Source of the DNA: Niastella sp. | GTDB lineage: Bacteria > Bacteroidota > Bacteroidia > Chitinophagales > Chitinophagaceae | DNA: 60,326 bases | NCBI GenBank assembly: GCA_017744515.1 | Contig: JAGIBF010000050.1 | Span: 1-60,326, forward strand | Direction: 5' to 3' | Shown here: piece after piece, positions 1-9,654 of the stretch | Layout: the number at the start of each line of letters is the position of its first letter | How positions within the stretch are numbered: position 1 is the first letter of the stretch | Notes under the pieces: generated by a model | Database searches by the model: none | The model's input: only the letters and a program-made list of their open reading frames with translations | What the model was told of the DNA's origin: nothing | Program-made: the position numbers and the translations under genes

Positions 1-1480
1 TTTTATGAACGATCGATTGTTTTAGCAAGTACTGGATACTAAGTAAATTGAAGGCGAAGGTGAGAATAAATGGAAAGGTCTGGTGTCTGAGTGTTACATA
101 CGAGAATACAATGCTAAAGAAGAAATTAACAGCCAGTAGGATAATCAAAAGTATGAGGCCCCGTTTGCTATAATGATTAATAAGATGGGTTTTAATTAAT
201 AATAATGCCAGTAAGCAGGAAATAAAGATTATGTTTAATAAGGTAGTAAATGGCGGAAAATAACGCGGAAGTTGCATCCAATTGTTGCGATACAAGTTTC
301 TTAATTTATTTGATGTAAGACCGAACCAGGTTGCTGATTGTTTATCGATCGTATCTCGTACCATATTATATTTGATCATAGCTTCTGGGTCTGGGATATA
401 AAATTTTACCAGGTTGTCTTGCAGATACTGTTGGGTAGAAGGCTCTTTTCTTTTCTTTGAAAGCAAAAGACCATATCCTTTATAAAGAGGAGCTATGTTG
501 GCCCATTGTTGAAAGCCGAATGCATTTACAGAAGTATCTTTTTGCATTTTGGCATAAGTGGTTAAAGGTGAAATTTCATTCCAGATATAGTATGGTGGAG
601 GCGCGCTTAGACGTCGTGGATTGCGTTTGACGGAGTCAAGATAATGATTTACTAATTTATGTAGTTCTTTATAACGAGCGATCATTCTTTCCTCCTCAAT
701 AAAACCACTATCCTTTGCATACCAATAGATCTCCTCAGCCGCCTTTTCCCAGTTTTGCATCGCACTATACTGTACGCGCCCTGTCAGTTTTTTATACTCA
801 TATTGTGTGCCTCCAACATATCCCAGCAACAATAAGGTCATAGTCCCAATCCCAACCACTTTGCCCCATAGCTTCCAATCCACAAAGATGATGACCAACA
901 CACTAATAAAAGGATAATACACCGCCTGGTGACTGGTAATGAAGGCCAGCAACAGCACAAGGGTATGCCAAACAAGGAGTTTTGCCGTAGGCTTACGAAT
1001 AAACCACAGCAATTGGGTGATCCATACAAGGCTGATTGCGGTAAACCACGCATCGGCCGAAACCATATTAGCCAGGTGCAGCAATAAGGGATTGCCTACA
1101 CACAGAACAATAAAAATCCTCGTCACCCACTTACCGGCCCCAAGTAAATACTTCACCGAAAAAGCCAGGTACAAAATGGCCGCCTGTAGGGAAAAATATT
1201 GTACGACAATCAACAACAGGTGAGAACTGTTAAAACTACTCACCAGGCGCAAAAATTTGGAATAGCCAATGGGCAAATACCCGATCCAAAGGTTTTTTTG
1301 CGCTATTTCAATATAGCGGGAGGACTCATCGATGAAATTAGGGTAAGGGTACAGGTATTTGAACCACGAAAGCTGGATGATCAGTACAATGAAGGATGCG
1401 ATTAATAGGATCCTGTTTTCCTTTTCTTTCCAAAGCCATTGACGGAATGGCAGCGTATGTTGTTGTTCCTGGAATAACAT
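1..1480 (-). CDS. Multi-pass membrane protein, GT-C glycosyltransferase-like, partial (3' end outside window)
   Basis: One open frame runs from an ATG at 1480 to the left edge of the window without a stop (493 codons visible). The protein begins MLFQEQQHTLPFRQW, then has a hydrophobic helix at about residues 26-42 followed by a short loop with the acidic motif FIDESSRYIEIA. Further hydrophobic helices occupy roughly residues 80-215, a soluble stretch rich in charged and aromatic residues covers about 220-395, and three more helices lie near the visible end. An acidic pair in the first external loop with many helices resembles GT-C (PMT/ArnT-like) lipid-linked sugar transferases. This is resemblance of layout only; no signature was confirmed. 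It is transcribed divergently from the SusC gene. Confidence 0.6.
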   Translation of the reverse strand, partial: MLFQEQQHTLPFRQWLWKEKENRILLIASFIVLIIQLSWFKYLYPYPNFIDESSRYIEIAQKNLWIGYLPIGYSKFLRLVSSFNSSHLLLIVVQYFSLQAAILYLAFSVKYLLGAGKWVTRIFIVLCVGNPLLLHLANMVSADAWFTAISLVWITQLLWFIRKPTAKLLVWHTLVLLLAFITSHQAVYYPFISVLVIIFVDWKLWGKVVGIGTMTLLLLGYVGGTQYEYKKLTGRVQYSAMQNWEKAAEEIYWYAKDSGFIEEERMIARYKELHKLVNHYLDSVKRNPRRLSAPPPYYIWNEISPLTTYAKMQKDTSVNAFGFQQWANIAPLYKGYGLLLSKKRKEPSTQQYLQDNLVKFYIPDPEAMIKYNMVRDTIDKQSATWFGLTSNKLRNLYRNNWMQLPRYFPPFTTLLNIIFISCLLALLLIKTHLINHYSKRGLILLIILLAVNFFFSIVFSYVTLRHQTFPFILTFAFNLLSIQYLLKQSIVHK

Positions 1481-2075
1481 GGCAGATAATTTTAGAATAA
1501 GGTACAAGCAACCGGGTAGAGGCGGTTGAGTACGTAAGTTATATTCCCTGCGTAATTCGATTGGTACGAAGGATGATGGGAACAGTATTTTTACGGTTGC
1601 TCCACGCTGGTAATTAAAGATGATTATAAAATTCTATGATCGTGAATGGTTGCCCCGGATCGGCAGTTCGTTCTAATATTGTAACCGTGAGGTCTGTCTT
1701 CGAAAAAAATGTTTAACGATTAGTACACTTATCCCGATAACATCGCAACACTGCTAAGACCATTACTCATTAAACCACTCCGGTTCCATTTGACCTGTCT
1801 GTGTACGCGTTTTCAAAATCCACGTAAAGAAACGAGACATCCATAAGCGATGTCTGAACGGAATGCTTGCCAAAAAACCACAAAAAGACCGGTTGTATAT
1901 CCGGCCGGTATATTTTATTGTATAAACACCTGGTCCATGCTGCCTGCATAATGGTGGGCAGTAGACTATGTAGTAACCCCTAAACCGTGCAAACCATTCA
2001 AATGTGAATGGGTTAGCGTCAGCTGTATGGTGCTAACACAGGTCGCTATTTTATTAACCTACAAAAAGTACCTTT
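1481..2075. other. Intergenic region between divergent genes
   Basis: These 595 bases hold no convincing gene. They must carry promoters for the leftward membrane protein and the rightward susC operon. A sequence TACCTTAT lies just upstream of the leftward start, a weak match to the Bacteroidota -7 box TAnnTTTG. No copy of the ECF promoter motif seen at 19.25 and 20.0 kb was found here. Confidence 0.5.
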
Positions 2076-5000
2076 ATGATGAGCTTATTATTGCCCATCG
2101 AAAAATTAACGCGTTGCAACAAAGTACGGTTGTCGCTGCTGCTCCTCGCTATTGTCTGCTTGATGAGTAATGCCGCACAGGCACGTCAGCAAAAATCAAC
2201 TCCCAAACAGGATCCAGCGATCAAGGTAAGTGGGCTTGTCCTCAACAAAAAATGGGAACCCCTTGCAGGTGTCAGGATCACCGTGAAATCAACAGGAATA
2301 AGTACCACCACAGACGAAGGTGGAACATTTGAATTGACAAACGTTCCGCCAAACGATACTCTATTGCTGGAAGGTCTGAATATAAGATCGAAAGTGCCAG
2401 TCAAAGGGCGAAAGTACATAGGGATACACTTACAGGTCATGACAGGCAACCTCGACGAGGTGCACGTAGTAGGATATACAAAAACCAGCAGAAGAATGAT
2501 GACAGGGGCTGTGGCGCAGGTAAAAGCAGAGCAAATAGAAAAGCAACCGGTCACCAATCCGCTATTGGCGTTGCAAGGGCGCGTGCCTGGCTTGTTTGTA
2601 GTGCAAAGCAGCGGCATGCCCGGCACGCCGGTAATATTGCGCATCCGGGGCTACAACAGCATCAGCAATGGCAAAGATCCCCTCATCGTCCTCGATGGCG
2701 TACCGATACCCATCGACCTCGGCACGGGCAACAGCAGCGTGGGGCTGGGCGGCATCGTTCAGTTTGGCAATTACCTCGCACTTATCATTAACCCTGGTGA
2801 TATTGAAAGCATAGATGTCTTGAAGGATGCAGATGCAACAGCCATTTATGGAGCACGAGCGGCAAACGGCGTTATAGTAATTACTTCTAAAAAAGGAAAA
2901 GAGGGCCGTATGCAGATCGAGTTGGATGCACGCACCGGCATTTCCCGGGTGGCCAAGAAGATGGATTTGCTGAATACGCAGCAATACCTCGACATGCGCA
3001 GGCAGGCATTCAAAAACGATAAAGCCAACCCGGCCACCAGCTTCCTGGCCGATGACATCACCAAATGGGATACAGCCAGGTATACCGATTGGCAAAAAGA
3101 ATTGATAGGTCGCAGTGCCAGCTTTTCCGAAGCAAGGGTAGCGGTAGGCTGGGGAAATGCCAATATGAAAGTGCGCATAGGCGGCGCCTACCAGCGCAGT
3201 ACCCTCGTATTCCCGGTGGGCGATCATTTCAACAACAGGAAGATATCATTCAATACCAACATCAGTATAGGCAGGGAAAGTGGTCGCTTCCAGGTATTGG
3301 TAAGTTTCTCCGGCATGAGCGATCGCAGCGTACTGCCCCTGCAAGACCTTACAGGCATGGCAATAATGCTGCCGCCACACACTAAATTGAAAGATAGCGT
3401 GGGCAATATTTTCTGGCCGGCCAATTGGAATGCAAATGCTTATGCAGAATTGCTAAAAGAGCAGTATACCCAAACCTACAATGCAGTGGGCAATGCCGTA
3501 CTGAGTTACAAATTGTTGGATAACCTGAAAATAAAATTGAGCCTCGGTACTTCCGTGCTCACGGCCAGGGACCTGCAGCGTACACCTTTAGTGGCCCTGC
3601 CGCCTGTAGAAAAGCCCAGAGGGGCACGCATGCGCCTCTACCACAATAATATGTATACCGTATTGGCAGAGCCGCAGTTGGAATATACGCTCGACAGGAA
3701 TGGGCACAAAATAGAAGTGCTGTTGGGAGGCACCTACCAGAAATCCCGCAACGAGCGCGACATGACCCTGGGCAATGGCATCTTCAACGATGTGATGCTC
3801 AACAACATTGCCAATGCCACCGATACGAGAGCAGCACAGGATGATGGCGAGTACAAATATGTGTCTGCCTTCGGACGCCTCCAGTACACCCTCAGTAATA
3901 GGTACATTTTCTCATTGACGGGTCGTCGCGACGGCAGCAGCCGTTTTGGCGCCGATTCCCGCTTTGCAACCTTTGGCGCCATAGGCGGAGCCTGGCGCTT
4001 TGCAGACGAGCGTAAGGTGAAAGAAGCCCTCCCCTGGTTGAGCGATGGTAAACTAAGAGCCAGTTATGGCACCACCGGCAATGACCAGATCGGCAACTAC
4101 ACCTACCTCGCGCTGTACAATACGCCCATAGGTACACCGGCCTACCAGGGGTTGAATGGTCTCGCAGCCACCGGGCTCGATAATCCCGCTGTGAAATGGG
4201 AAGTGGTGCGAAAGATCAACCTGGGGTTTGACCTGGGCTTCTTCGAAGACCGTATTCAACTTTACGTCGATGCCTACCGCAACAGGACCAGCAACCAGTT
4301 ATTGCAACAACCCGTGCCGTTGATAACAGGTTTCCCATACATCACGGCCAATAGGCCCGCGTTCGTGCAAAACGCAGGATGGGAATTCCTGTTGAACACC
4401 ATCAATAGCAAGCACAGGGCTTGGCATTGGTCCACTTCATTCAACATTAGTTTTCAACGCAACAAACTGCTGAAATACCCCGGCCTCGAAGAAAGCCCGT
4501 ATAAGGATCAACTGCAGGTAGGCAGGTCGATCAATACCATCTTCTTATACCAGCACGCCGGGGTAGATGCACTGCGCGGTATATATGTATTCAGCAACAG
4601 CGAAGGGCGCGATACGGCAACACCCGGGCCAAAAGATAAATTCCAGGGAGAGAACCTGGCGCCCGCTTTCTTCGGAGGGTTATCGAATACCGTGCAATGG
4701 GCCAACTTCACCCTCGATATCCTGGTATCGTTTGCGAAGCAGAAAGGGCCCAACTACCTCACGGCCTTCCCCGTGCCCGGCGCCATGCACAACCAGCCGG
4801 TGGAGGCGCTGTATGCCTGGAATATCGATAGCAAACAGGCAAACGTGCAGTATTATTCGCAACTGGTCAACAGCCCGGCTTACAAAAGTTATGGCTTCAC
4901 CCAGTCGTCCGATGCAGCCTACACCGACGCGTCTTACATCAGGCTCAAGAACATTGCCCTTAGCTACCAGGTATTGCAGGGTGCATGGCTTACGAAAATG

Positions 5001-5144
5001 GGATTGAAAAGCATGAGCCTGTCGGCACAGGCACAAAACCTGTTCACCATTACCGGTTACAAAGGGCTCGATCCCGAAAACCAGTCTTTCCGCGCGTTGC
5101 CGCCATTGCAGGTGATCATGTTGGGAATAAAAGCCACTTTCTAA
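2076..5144 (+). CDS. SusC/RagA family TonB-linked outer membrane protein
   Basis: Outer-membrane TonB-dependent transporter (1022 aa) that works with the SusD-like lipoprotein encoded 19 bases downstream. After a signal peptide (hydrophobic core LLLLAIVCL, end near QAR, about residue 37) comes a carboxypeptidase-D-like regulatory fold (about 50-125: KVSGLVLNKKWEPLAGVRI). The plug follows (about 135-280), with the family-typical LKDADATAIYGARAANGV and LIVLDGVPI. A long beta-barrel ends in the aromatic residue F. There is no STN (secretin/TonB N-terminal) domain, and no sigma/anti-sigma pair lies nearby, so it is probably not controlled by FecIR-type signalling, unlike the second SusC at 21.4 kb. 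The substrate is unknown; the downstream S9 peptidase hints at peptides. Confidence 0.95.
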   Translation: MMSLLLPIEKLTRCNKVRLSLLLLAIVCLMSNAAQARQQKSTPKQDPAIKVSGLVLNKKWEPLAGVRITVKSTGISTTTDEGGTFELTNVPPNDTLLLEGLNIRSKVPVKGRKYIGIHLQVMTGNLDEVHVVGYTKTSRRMMTGAVAQVKAEQIEKQPVTNPLLALQGRVPGLFVVQSSGMPGTPVILRIRGYNSISNGKDPLIVLDGVPIPIDLGTGNSSVGLGGIVQFGNYLALIINPGDIESIDVLKDADATAIYGARAANGVIVITSKKGKEGRMQIELDARTGISRVAKKMDLLNTQQYLDMRRQAFKNDKANPATSFLADDITKWDTARYTDWQKELIGRSASFSEARVAVGWGNANMKVRIGGAYQRSTLVFPVGDHFNNRKISFNTNISIGRESGRFQVLVSFSGMSDRSVLPLQDLTGMAIMLPPHTKLKDSVGNIFWPANWNANAYAELLKEQYTQTYNAVGNAVLSYKLLDNLKIKLSLGTSVLTARDLQRTPLVALPPVEKPRGARMRLYHNNMYTVLAEPQLEYTLDRNGHKIEVLLGGTYQKSRNERDMTLGNGIFNDVMLNNIANATDTRAAQDDGEYKYVSAFGRLQYTLSNRYIFSLTGRRDGSSRFGADSRFATFGAIGGAWRFADERKVKEALPWLSDGKLRASYGTTGNDQIGNYTYLALYNTPIGTPAYQGLNGLAATGLDNPAVKWEVVRKINLGFDLGFFEDRIQLYVDAYRNRTSNQLLQQPVPLITGFPYITANRPAFVQNAGWEFLLNTINSKHRAWHWSTSFNISFQRNKLLKYPGLEESPYKDQLQVGRSINTIFLYQHAGVDALRGIYVFSNSEGRDTATPGPKDKFQGENLAPAFFGGLSNTVQWANFTLDILVSFAKQKGPNYLTAFPVPGAMHNQPVEALYAWNIDSKQANVQYYSQLVNSPAYKSYGFTQSSDAAYTDASYIRLKNIALSYQVLQGAWLTKMGLKSMSLSAQAQNLFTITGYKGLDPENQSFRALPPLQVIMLGIKATF

Positions 5145-5163
5145 ACCGCAAAAACAACAAACC

Positions 5164-6549
5164 ATGAAACGCGTTTATATACTAATGATAGGCTGCCTCT
5201 TGATGGCTTCCTGCAAAAAACTCGTAGAGACCAATCCGCCCGGCTCACAATTAACCCAGGCAACCGTGTTTAAGAACGATGGCGCCGCGGCAGCTGCCAT
5301 GAACTATCCGTACATAAAAATGGCCGCAACTTCCAATACAACATCCGGACAGTTTTCCCTCGATATAATGGCCGGGCTCTCTGCTGATGAGGACAGTACA
5401 GTTATACCTGCAGACATGGATTTCTATAGAAACGACCTGACGCCACGCCGCTCGTTGGCCATTTGGGGCGAATACTATCAGTTGATATTTCATGTCAATG
5501 CTGTAATAGAAGGCATACAGGACCCCGCTATTTCAGCGGCTGTCCGCAACCAGTTGATGGGAGAAGCATTGTTTCTCCGGGCCTTTTTGCACCACTACCT
5601 GGTAAACTTCTATGGCAAGGTGCCGCTCGTAACCACTACCTATGCCGCTACCAACAGCAAGGCGGTGCGCGCGCCACAGGATACCGTGTACAAACAGATC
5701 ATAGCCGATTTGCGGCAGGCGAAGCAACTGCTGGGCAATGACTATTATACGCCTTTATGGACAGTGACCACCGAGCGCGTACGACCCAATAAATGGGCGG
5801 CCACTGCTATGCTCGCCCGGGTATACCTGTACACAAAGCAATATGCTTTGGCGGAAGCAGAGGCTACCGAACTCATCAACCATACAGCTGCATACAACCT
5901 CGTATCGCTGGACAGCGCATTCCTCAAAAACAACCGCGAAAGCATCTGGCAGCTGCAATCCATTGCAACGGGAGTCGATACCTGGGAAGGGGCGCAACGG
6001 ATACTTACTGCCAAGCCCGATAATTTCAAGCCGGTATCCATGAGCCATAGGTTATACAACAGTTTTGAAGCAGGCGACCAGCGAAAGATAAAATGGACAG
6101 GCCGCATTACGGCCGACGGTCGCCAGTATCCGTTTCCCTATAAGTACAAAGTAATGTCCAACAACAGCACCAACAAGTCGGAGTACCTGGTGGTGCTACG
6201 CCTCGCAGAGCAATACCTCATTCGTGCAGAAGCGCGGGCCTGGCAGGGCAAAATCCCGGAAGCACGGGCAGACCTGAACGCCATACGCCGCCGCGCCGCA
6301 CTGTTGGATGTACAGACTACTGACCGCGACCTATTGTTGCTGGCCATTGAGCAGGAGAGAAGAGTAGAGCTGTTTGCCGAGTGGGGCCACCGCTGGCTCG
6401 ATCTCAAACGCACGGGCCGCATCGATGAAGTGATGAGTATAGTAACAGCCCAGAAAGGCGGCGTATGGAAAAGCCACCAGCAATGGTATCCCATACTCGA
6501 AACGGAAATAAGGGCCAACCCGAACCTGGAACAAACGCCTGGCTATTGA
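5164..6549 (+). CDS. SusD/RagB family outer-membrane lipoprotein
   Basis: Surface substrate-binding partner of the SusC-like transporter immediately upstream (gap 19 bases, same operon). The 461-aa product starts MKRVYILMIGCLLMASCKK, a lipoprotein signal with lipobox MASC, so Cys17 should be lipidated. The middle holds TPR-like helices, and the C-terminal part carries the typical RagB/SusD stretch YLIRAEARAWQGKIPEA followed by EQERRVELFAEWGHRWLDL. Length is a little short for the family (usually about 480-600), suggesting a compact ligand-binding lobe. A hairpin terminator follows at 6603. Confidence 0.95.
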   Translation: MKRVYILMIGCLLMASCKKLVETNPPGSQLTQATVFKNDGAAAAAMNYPYIKMAATSNTTSGQFSLDIMAGLSADEDSTVIPADMDFYRNDLTPRRSLAIWGEYYQLIFHVNAVIEGIQDPAISAAVRNQLMGEALFLRAFLHHYLVNFYGKVPLVTTTYAATNSKAVRAPQDTVYKQIIADLRQAKQLLGNDYYTPLWTVTTERVRPNKWAATAMLARVYLYTKQYALAEAEATELINHTAAYNLVSLDSAFLKNNRESIWQLQSIATGVDTWEGAQRILTAKPDNFKPVSMSHRLYNSFEAGDQRKIKWTGRITADGRQYPFPYKYKVMSNNSTNKSEYLVVLRLAEQYLIRAEARAWQGKIPEARADLNAIRRRAALLDVQTTDRDLLLLAIEQERRVELFAEWGHRWLDLKRTGRIDEVMSIVTAQKGGVWKSHQQWYPILETEIRANPNLEQTPGY

Positions 6550-6602
6550 TGCCAGTGGAAATGACCCGCTAAAGCATTGTACATAGCCTGTAAAACCCGG
6601 AG

Positions 6603-6628
6603 CGCCCCTGTTCTTGCAGGGGCGTTTT
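6603..6628 (+). terminator. Rho-independent terminator after susD
   Basis: Perfect inverted repeat CGCCCCTG / CAGGGGCG with a 6-base loop, directly followed by TTTT, 54 bases after the susD stop codon. It separates the susCD pair from the S9 peptidase gene, which therefore probably has its own promoter. Confidence 0.8.
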
Positions 6629-6692
6629 CGTGTATAGACATGCGATGCAATGATGCTTTAGGGAGGGCAGGGGTCGTTGCGTATATTAGGAT

Positions 6693-9170
6693 ATGATAGT
6701 ACCAGTGTTATACAGGATAGTGTGTTGGGGGCTGGCAGCGCTCATGATGGGAAAAGGATGGGCACAGCAAAAGCAATTGGGTTACCAGGGCTTTGCAGGT
6801 GAAGAACGGTTGGCATCGGTAACGCAAAGCAGTATTGCCCCGAATGGAAAGTACATCGCCTATACGGCAGCGGCGGCGGGAAAAGGAATAAAGTTGATCA
6901 TACTGCAGGTCGATGGAAATCAGCAATATGAATTTCCCGGTGTCACCCAGTGGGCATTTACCCGCAATAGCCGGCACCTGTTGATGGCGCTGCCGGGCGA
7001 CACCCTTGGCATACTGGACTTGCCAAAAGCTACCATCCTTAAAAAAGCCGGCATACGTACCAGGCAACTCCCGCAGGAGGATAACCGCCACAGGCTGGCC
7101 TTGATAACAAATGATTCCCTGCTCATACTATACAACCTGGCTACCGCCGCAACGGATACTATCTACCACGGCCGCGATAGGATCAGTCAGTTGGTGGTGG
7201 ATCCACCGGGAAGACAATTGGCTTTTATAGCCGGGGATGTTTTGTATTATTATGCCGCACCAATGACTGTAGCAAAGCCATGGATCACAAAAGATTCCCG
7301 CGGCATGCAACCGGGTCGGCAGCTTACCCCCGGTGAAGCAACTGGCTTTAGCAACGATGGCCGGCGATTTTTTGTGGGAGTAAATAACGTAGTCCCGGCA
7401 CCCGTAAACAGAACGCCACAGAATGTCATCATCTGGCATTATAAGCGCGACCTGCCCTCGTTGGAAGCGTTCAACAACCAGTTCAGCACAGGAATAGGTA
7501 CCACCAAAGTGGGGGATAGCACACTCGTGCTGTTGAACCACGGAGAAGATGCCCTGCTGCAAAGGCCTGCAGGCGGCGAGGGCGAGTATGCCCTGGCCGT
7601 ACCACGCCATCAATACCGCGAGCAAAGCTGGCGTCCAGGCGAACGGCTTCAGCTATGGCTGGTGAATACGAACAATGGCCACCGCAAACAGATAGCCACC
7701 GGCTATCACCGCAATAATGAGTACAGCATCTCCCCGGCAGGGCGGTACGTAAGTTGGTACGACCCGGAGCAACAACAGTATTTTGTATACAGCATACACG
7801 ATAGCATGGTCCGTTGCGTTACCCGTGGTATACCGGTACCATTAGCCAATGAAACCAGCGATCATCCGGGACCGCCACCGCCCTACGGCATGGCAGGTTG
7901 GTTGCCTCACGATGAAGGCCTGATTCTCTATGACCGTTTCGATGGTTGGCAGGTAGATCCGGCAGGGGCAAAACTACCCGTTTGTATCACTGGTGCCTTC
8001 GGACGTAAAAATGGTATCATACTGCGGCTGATGGACACGCCCAATGATCCTAATACGAGTACCCCGTTGCCTGCACGCCAACAGCCATGGTTGTTGACGG
8101 CTTTTTATACCGCCACCAAAGAGAATGGCTTTTATCAACTGTTGCCGGGAGAAAAACAACCTCGCCTCTTAAGCAAAGGGCCTTATATCGATTATGCCAT
8201 AACCCTGAATGGCCGCATGGGCAAAAAGCCGGTAAAGGCCATGGATACCCAACGTTACTTGGTAACGCGCATGAGTGCACAACAATCCCCCAACGTATAT
8301 GTAACGGATGATTTCAGCTCATTCAAACAGATGAGTGCTTACAATCCCGAAACACAATACGATTGGTTGCAGGCCAGGCTCATCAGGTATCCTTTATTTG
8401 GTGACAATCAGGGAGAGGCGATTATGTATTGTCCGCAGCACCTCGATACCACGAAGCAATACCCGGTCATTGTTTATTGCTATGAGCGCCAGGCCGACCA
8501 GCTACACGTCTTTCGCGAACCGGGCGTCAGCAATGGCGAACTCGACATACCAAACTATGTCAGCAATGGATATGTGGTGCTGGTGCCGGATATTCACTAC
8601 CGCATGGGGCAGCCCGGTCAAAGTGCACTCGAATGTGTAGAGGCGGCTGTAAGCCATATAGGTCAGTATGCCTGGATCGATACGGGCCGCATGGCCTTGC
8701 AGGGACATAGCTTTGGTGGCTATGCCGTGAATTACATGATCACAAAGTCGAACCGTTTTAAAGCAGCCTGCTCTGCCGCCGGACTGGCCGATCTTGTCAG
8801 TGGTTACAATAGCTTGTGGCTGGGCGAAAGCGCACAATGGGTATACGAGACGGGACAGATGCGGATGGGCGCTACGCTCTGGCAGCAGCATGAAGCCTAT
8901 GTCATGGCTTCGCCGGTAATGGCGGCCGATAGTGTGCACACGCCCTTACTCATCGTGCACAACAGGAATGATGTGCACGTACCCTTTAGCCAGGGCATAG
9001 AATGGTTCACCGCCTTACGTCGCCTTGGTAAGCCGGCATGGATGCTCGAATACAAAGGCGAGGGGCACCAGTTGCAGCAACCTGCCAACCAGCTCGATCT
9101 GGCGACCCGCCTCAAACAATTCTTCGACCATTACCTCAAAGGATTACCCGCCCCCGCCTGGATGCAATAA
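6693..9170 (+). CDS. Exported prolyl-oligopeptidase family (S9) serine peptidase
   Basis: An 825-aa protein with an N-terminal signal peptide ending near GWAQQ (about residue 25). A beta-propeller-like region with repeated short strands covers about residues 35-560, and a C-terminal alpha/beta hydrolase domain follows. The catalytic triad is visible: Ser673 in GHSFGGYAVNYM, Asp760 in NRNDVHVPF and His792 in KGEGHQL. The family cleaves short peptides, the propeller limiting substrate size; here it would act in the periplasm. It follows the susCD pair in the same direction after a terminator, so a role in degrading imported peptides is an inference from position. The start ATG at 6693 is the only one that preserves the signal peptide. 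Confidence 0.9.
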   Translation: MIVPVLYRIVCWGLAALMMGKGWAQQKQLGYQGFAGEERLASVTQSSIAPNGKYIAYTAAAAGKGIKLIILQVDGNQQYEFPGVTQWAFTRNSRHLLMALPGDTLGILDLPKATILKKAGIRTRQLPQEDNRHRLALITNDSLLILYNLATAATDTIYHGRDRISQLVVDPPGRQLAFIAGDVLYYYAAPMTVAKPWITKDSRGMQPGRQLTPGEATGFSNDGRRFFVGVNNVVPAPVNRTPQNVIIWHYKRDLPSLEAFNNQFSTGIGTTKVGDSTLVLLNHGEDALLQRPAGGEGEYALAVPRHQYREQSWRPGERLQLWLVNTNNGHRKQIATGYHRNNEYSISPAGRYVSWYDPEQQQYFVYSIHDSMVRCVTRGIPVPLANETSDHPGPPPPYGMAGWLPHDEGLILYDRFDGWQVDPAGAKLPVCITGAFGRKNGIILRLMDTPNDPNTSTPLPARQQPWLLTAFYTATKENGFYQLLPGEKQPRLLSKGPYIDYAITLNGRMGKKPVKAMDTQRYLVTRMSAQQSPNVYVTDDFSSFKQMSAYNPETQYDWLQARLIRYPLFGDNQGEAIMYCPQHLDTTKQYPVIVYCYERQADQLHVFREPGVSNGELDIPNYVSNGYVVLVPDIHYRMGQPGQSALECVEAAVSHIGQYAWIDTGRMALQGHSFGGYAVNYMITKSNRFKAACSAAGLADLVSGYNSLWLGESAQWVYETGQMRMGATLWQQHEAYVMASPVMAADSVHTPLLIVHNRNDVHVPFSQGIEWFTALRRLGKPAWMLEYKGEGHQLQQPANQLDLATRLKQFFDHYLKGLPAPAWMQ

Positions 9171-9223
9171 GATTGCTTGTATTGCTTCCAGGCTATCCCG
9201 CCTTTCCGCCTTCCCGGCTGGCA

Positions 9224-9505
9224 TTAAAAAATCGCGAAATAAAGAAACGGATCCGGAGCAGGCACATAGCTGCCCGCCACATGAATGTATTGCCTGCTTT
9301 GATCGCAGGTACAGCGGATCATCATGATGTCCGAATCGTTACACAGGGGAACATACGTGGGGTTGGCAAGAGGTTCGTCCATGAAGGGACTGGTGGTGGT
9401 GTAGCAAAAATGCGTAGCGGCCGATTTGGTAGATTTATAAGCCAACGTACCGCCCGTTACTGCCATAATAGCGATGACAGTAAGCATGATCTTCACTTTT
9501 TTCAT
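9224..9505 (-). CDS. Small exported protein of unknown function
   Basis: A 93-aa product begins MKKVKIMLTVIAIMAVTGGTL, a clear Sec signal with the processing site probably near LAYKS. The mature part (about 70 aa) has three Cys (FCYTTTSP, PLCNDS, IRCTC). It resembles the many small Bacteroidota exported proteins with conserved cysteines (NVEALA/DUF6520-like), but I cannot assign a family. The leader on its own strand contains TTAACCATTAAACCTGA just before the start, nearly the same as upstream of another small exported gene ending at 26353. Confidence 0.65.
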   Translation of the reverse strand: MKKVKIMLTVIAIMAVTGGTLAYKSTKSAATHFCYTTTSPFMDEPLANPTYVPLCNDSDIMMIRCTCDQSRQYIHVAGSYVPAPDPFLYFAIF

Positions 9506-9654
9506 ACTACTCAGGTTTAATGGTTAATAAAAGTAAATCTCTATATTTAGGTAAAGTTATACTTATAGAATGATGGATATAGTAAAATAACTTCTTTACT
9601 GCTGAACAAGTGCTAAAAAAGTGCTCAATTTTTCAATACGATAAATAAACAGTT

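Noticed and set aside
2069..2076. TACCTTTA just before the first SusC start as a -7 promoter box
   Set aside because: Transcription would then begin inside the signal-peptide coding sequence, and the next Met would remove the signal peptide.
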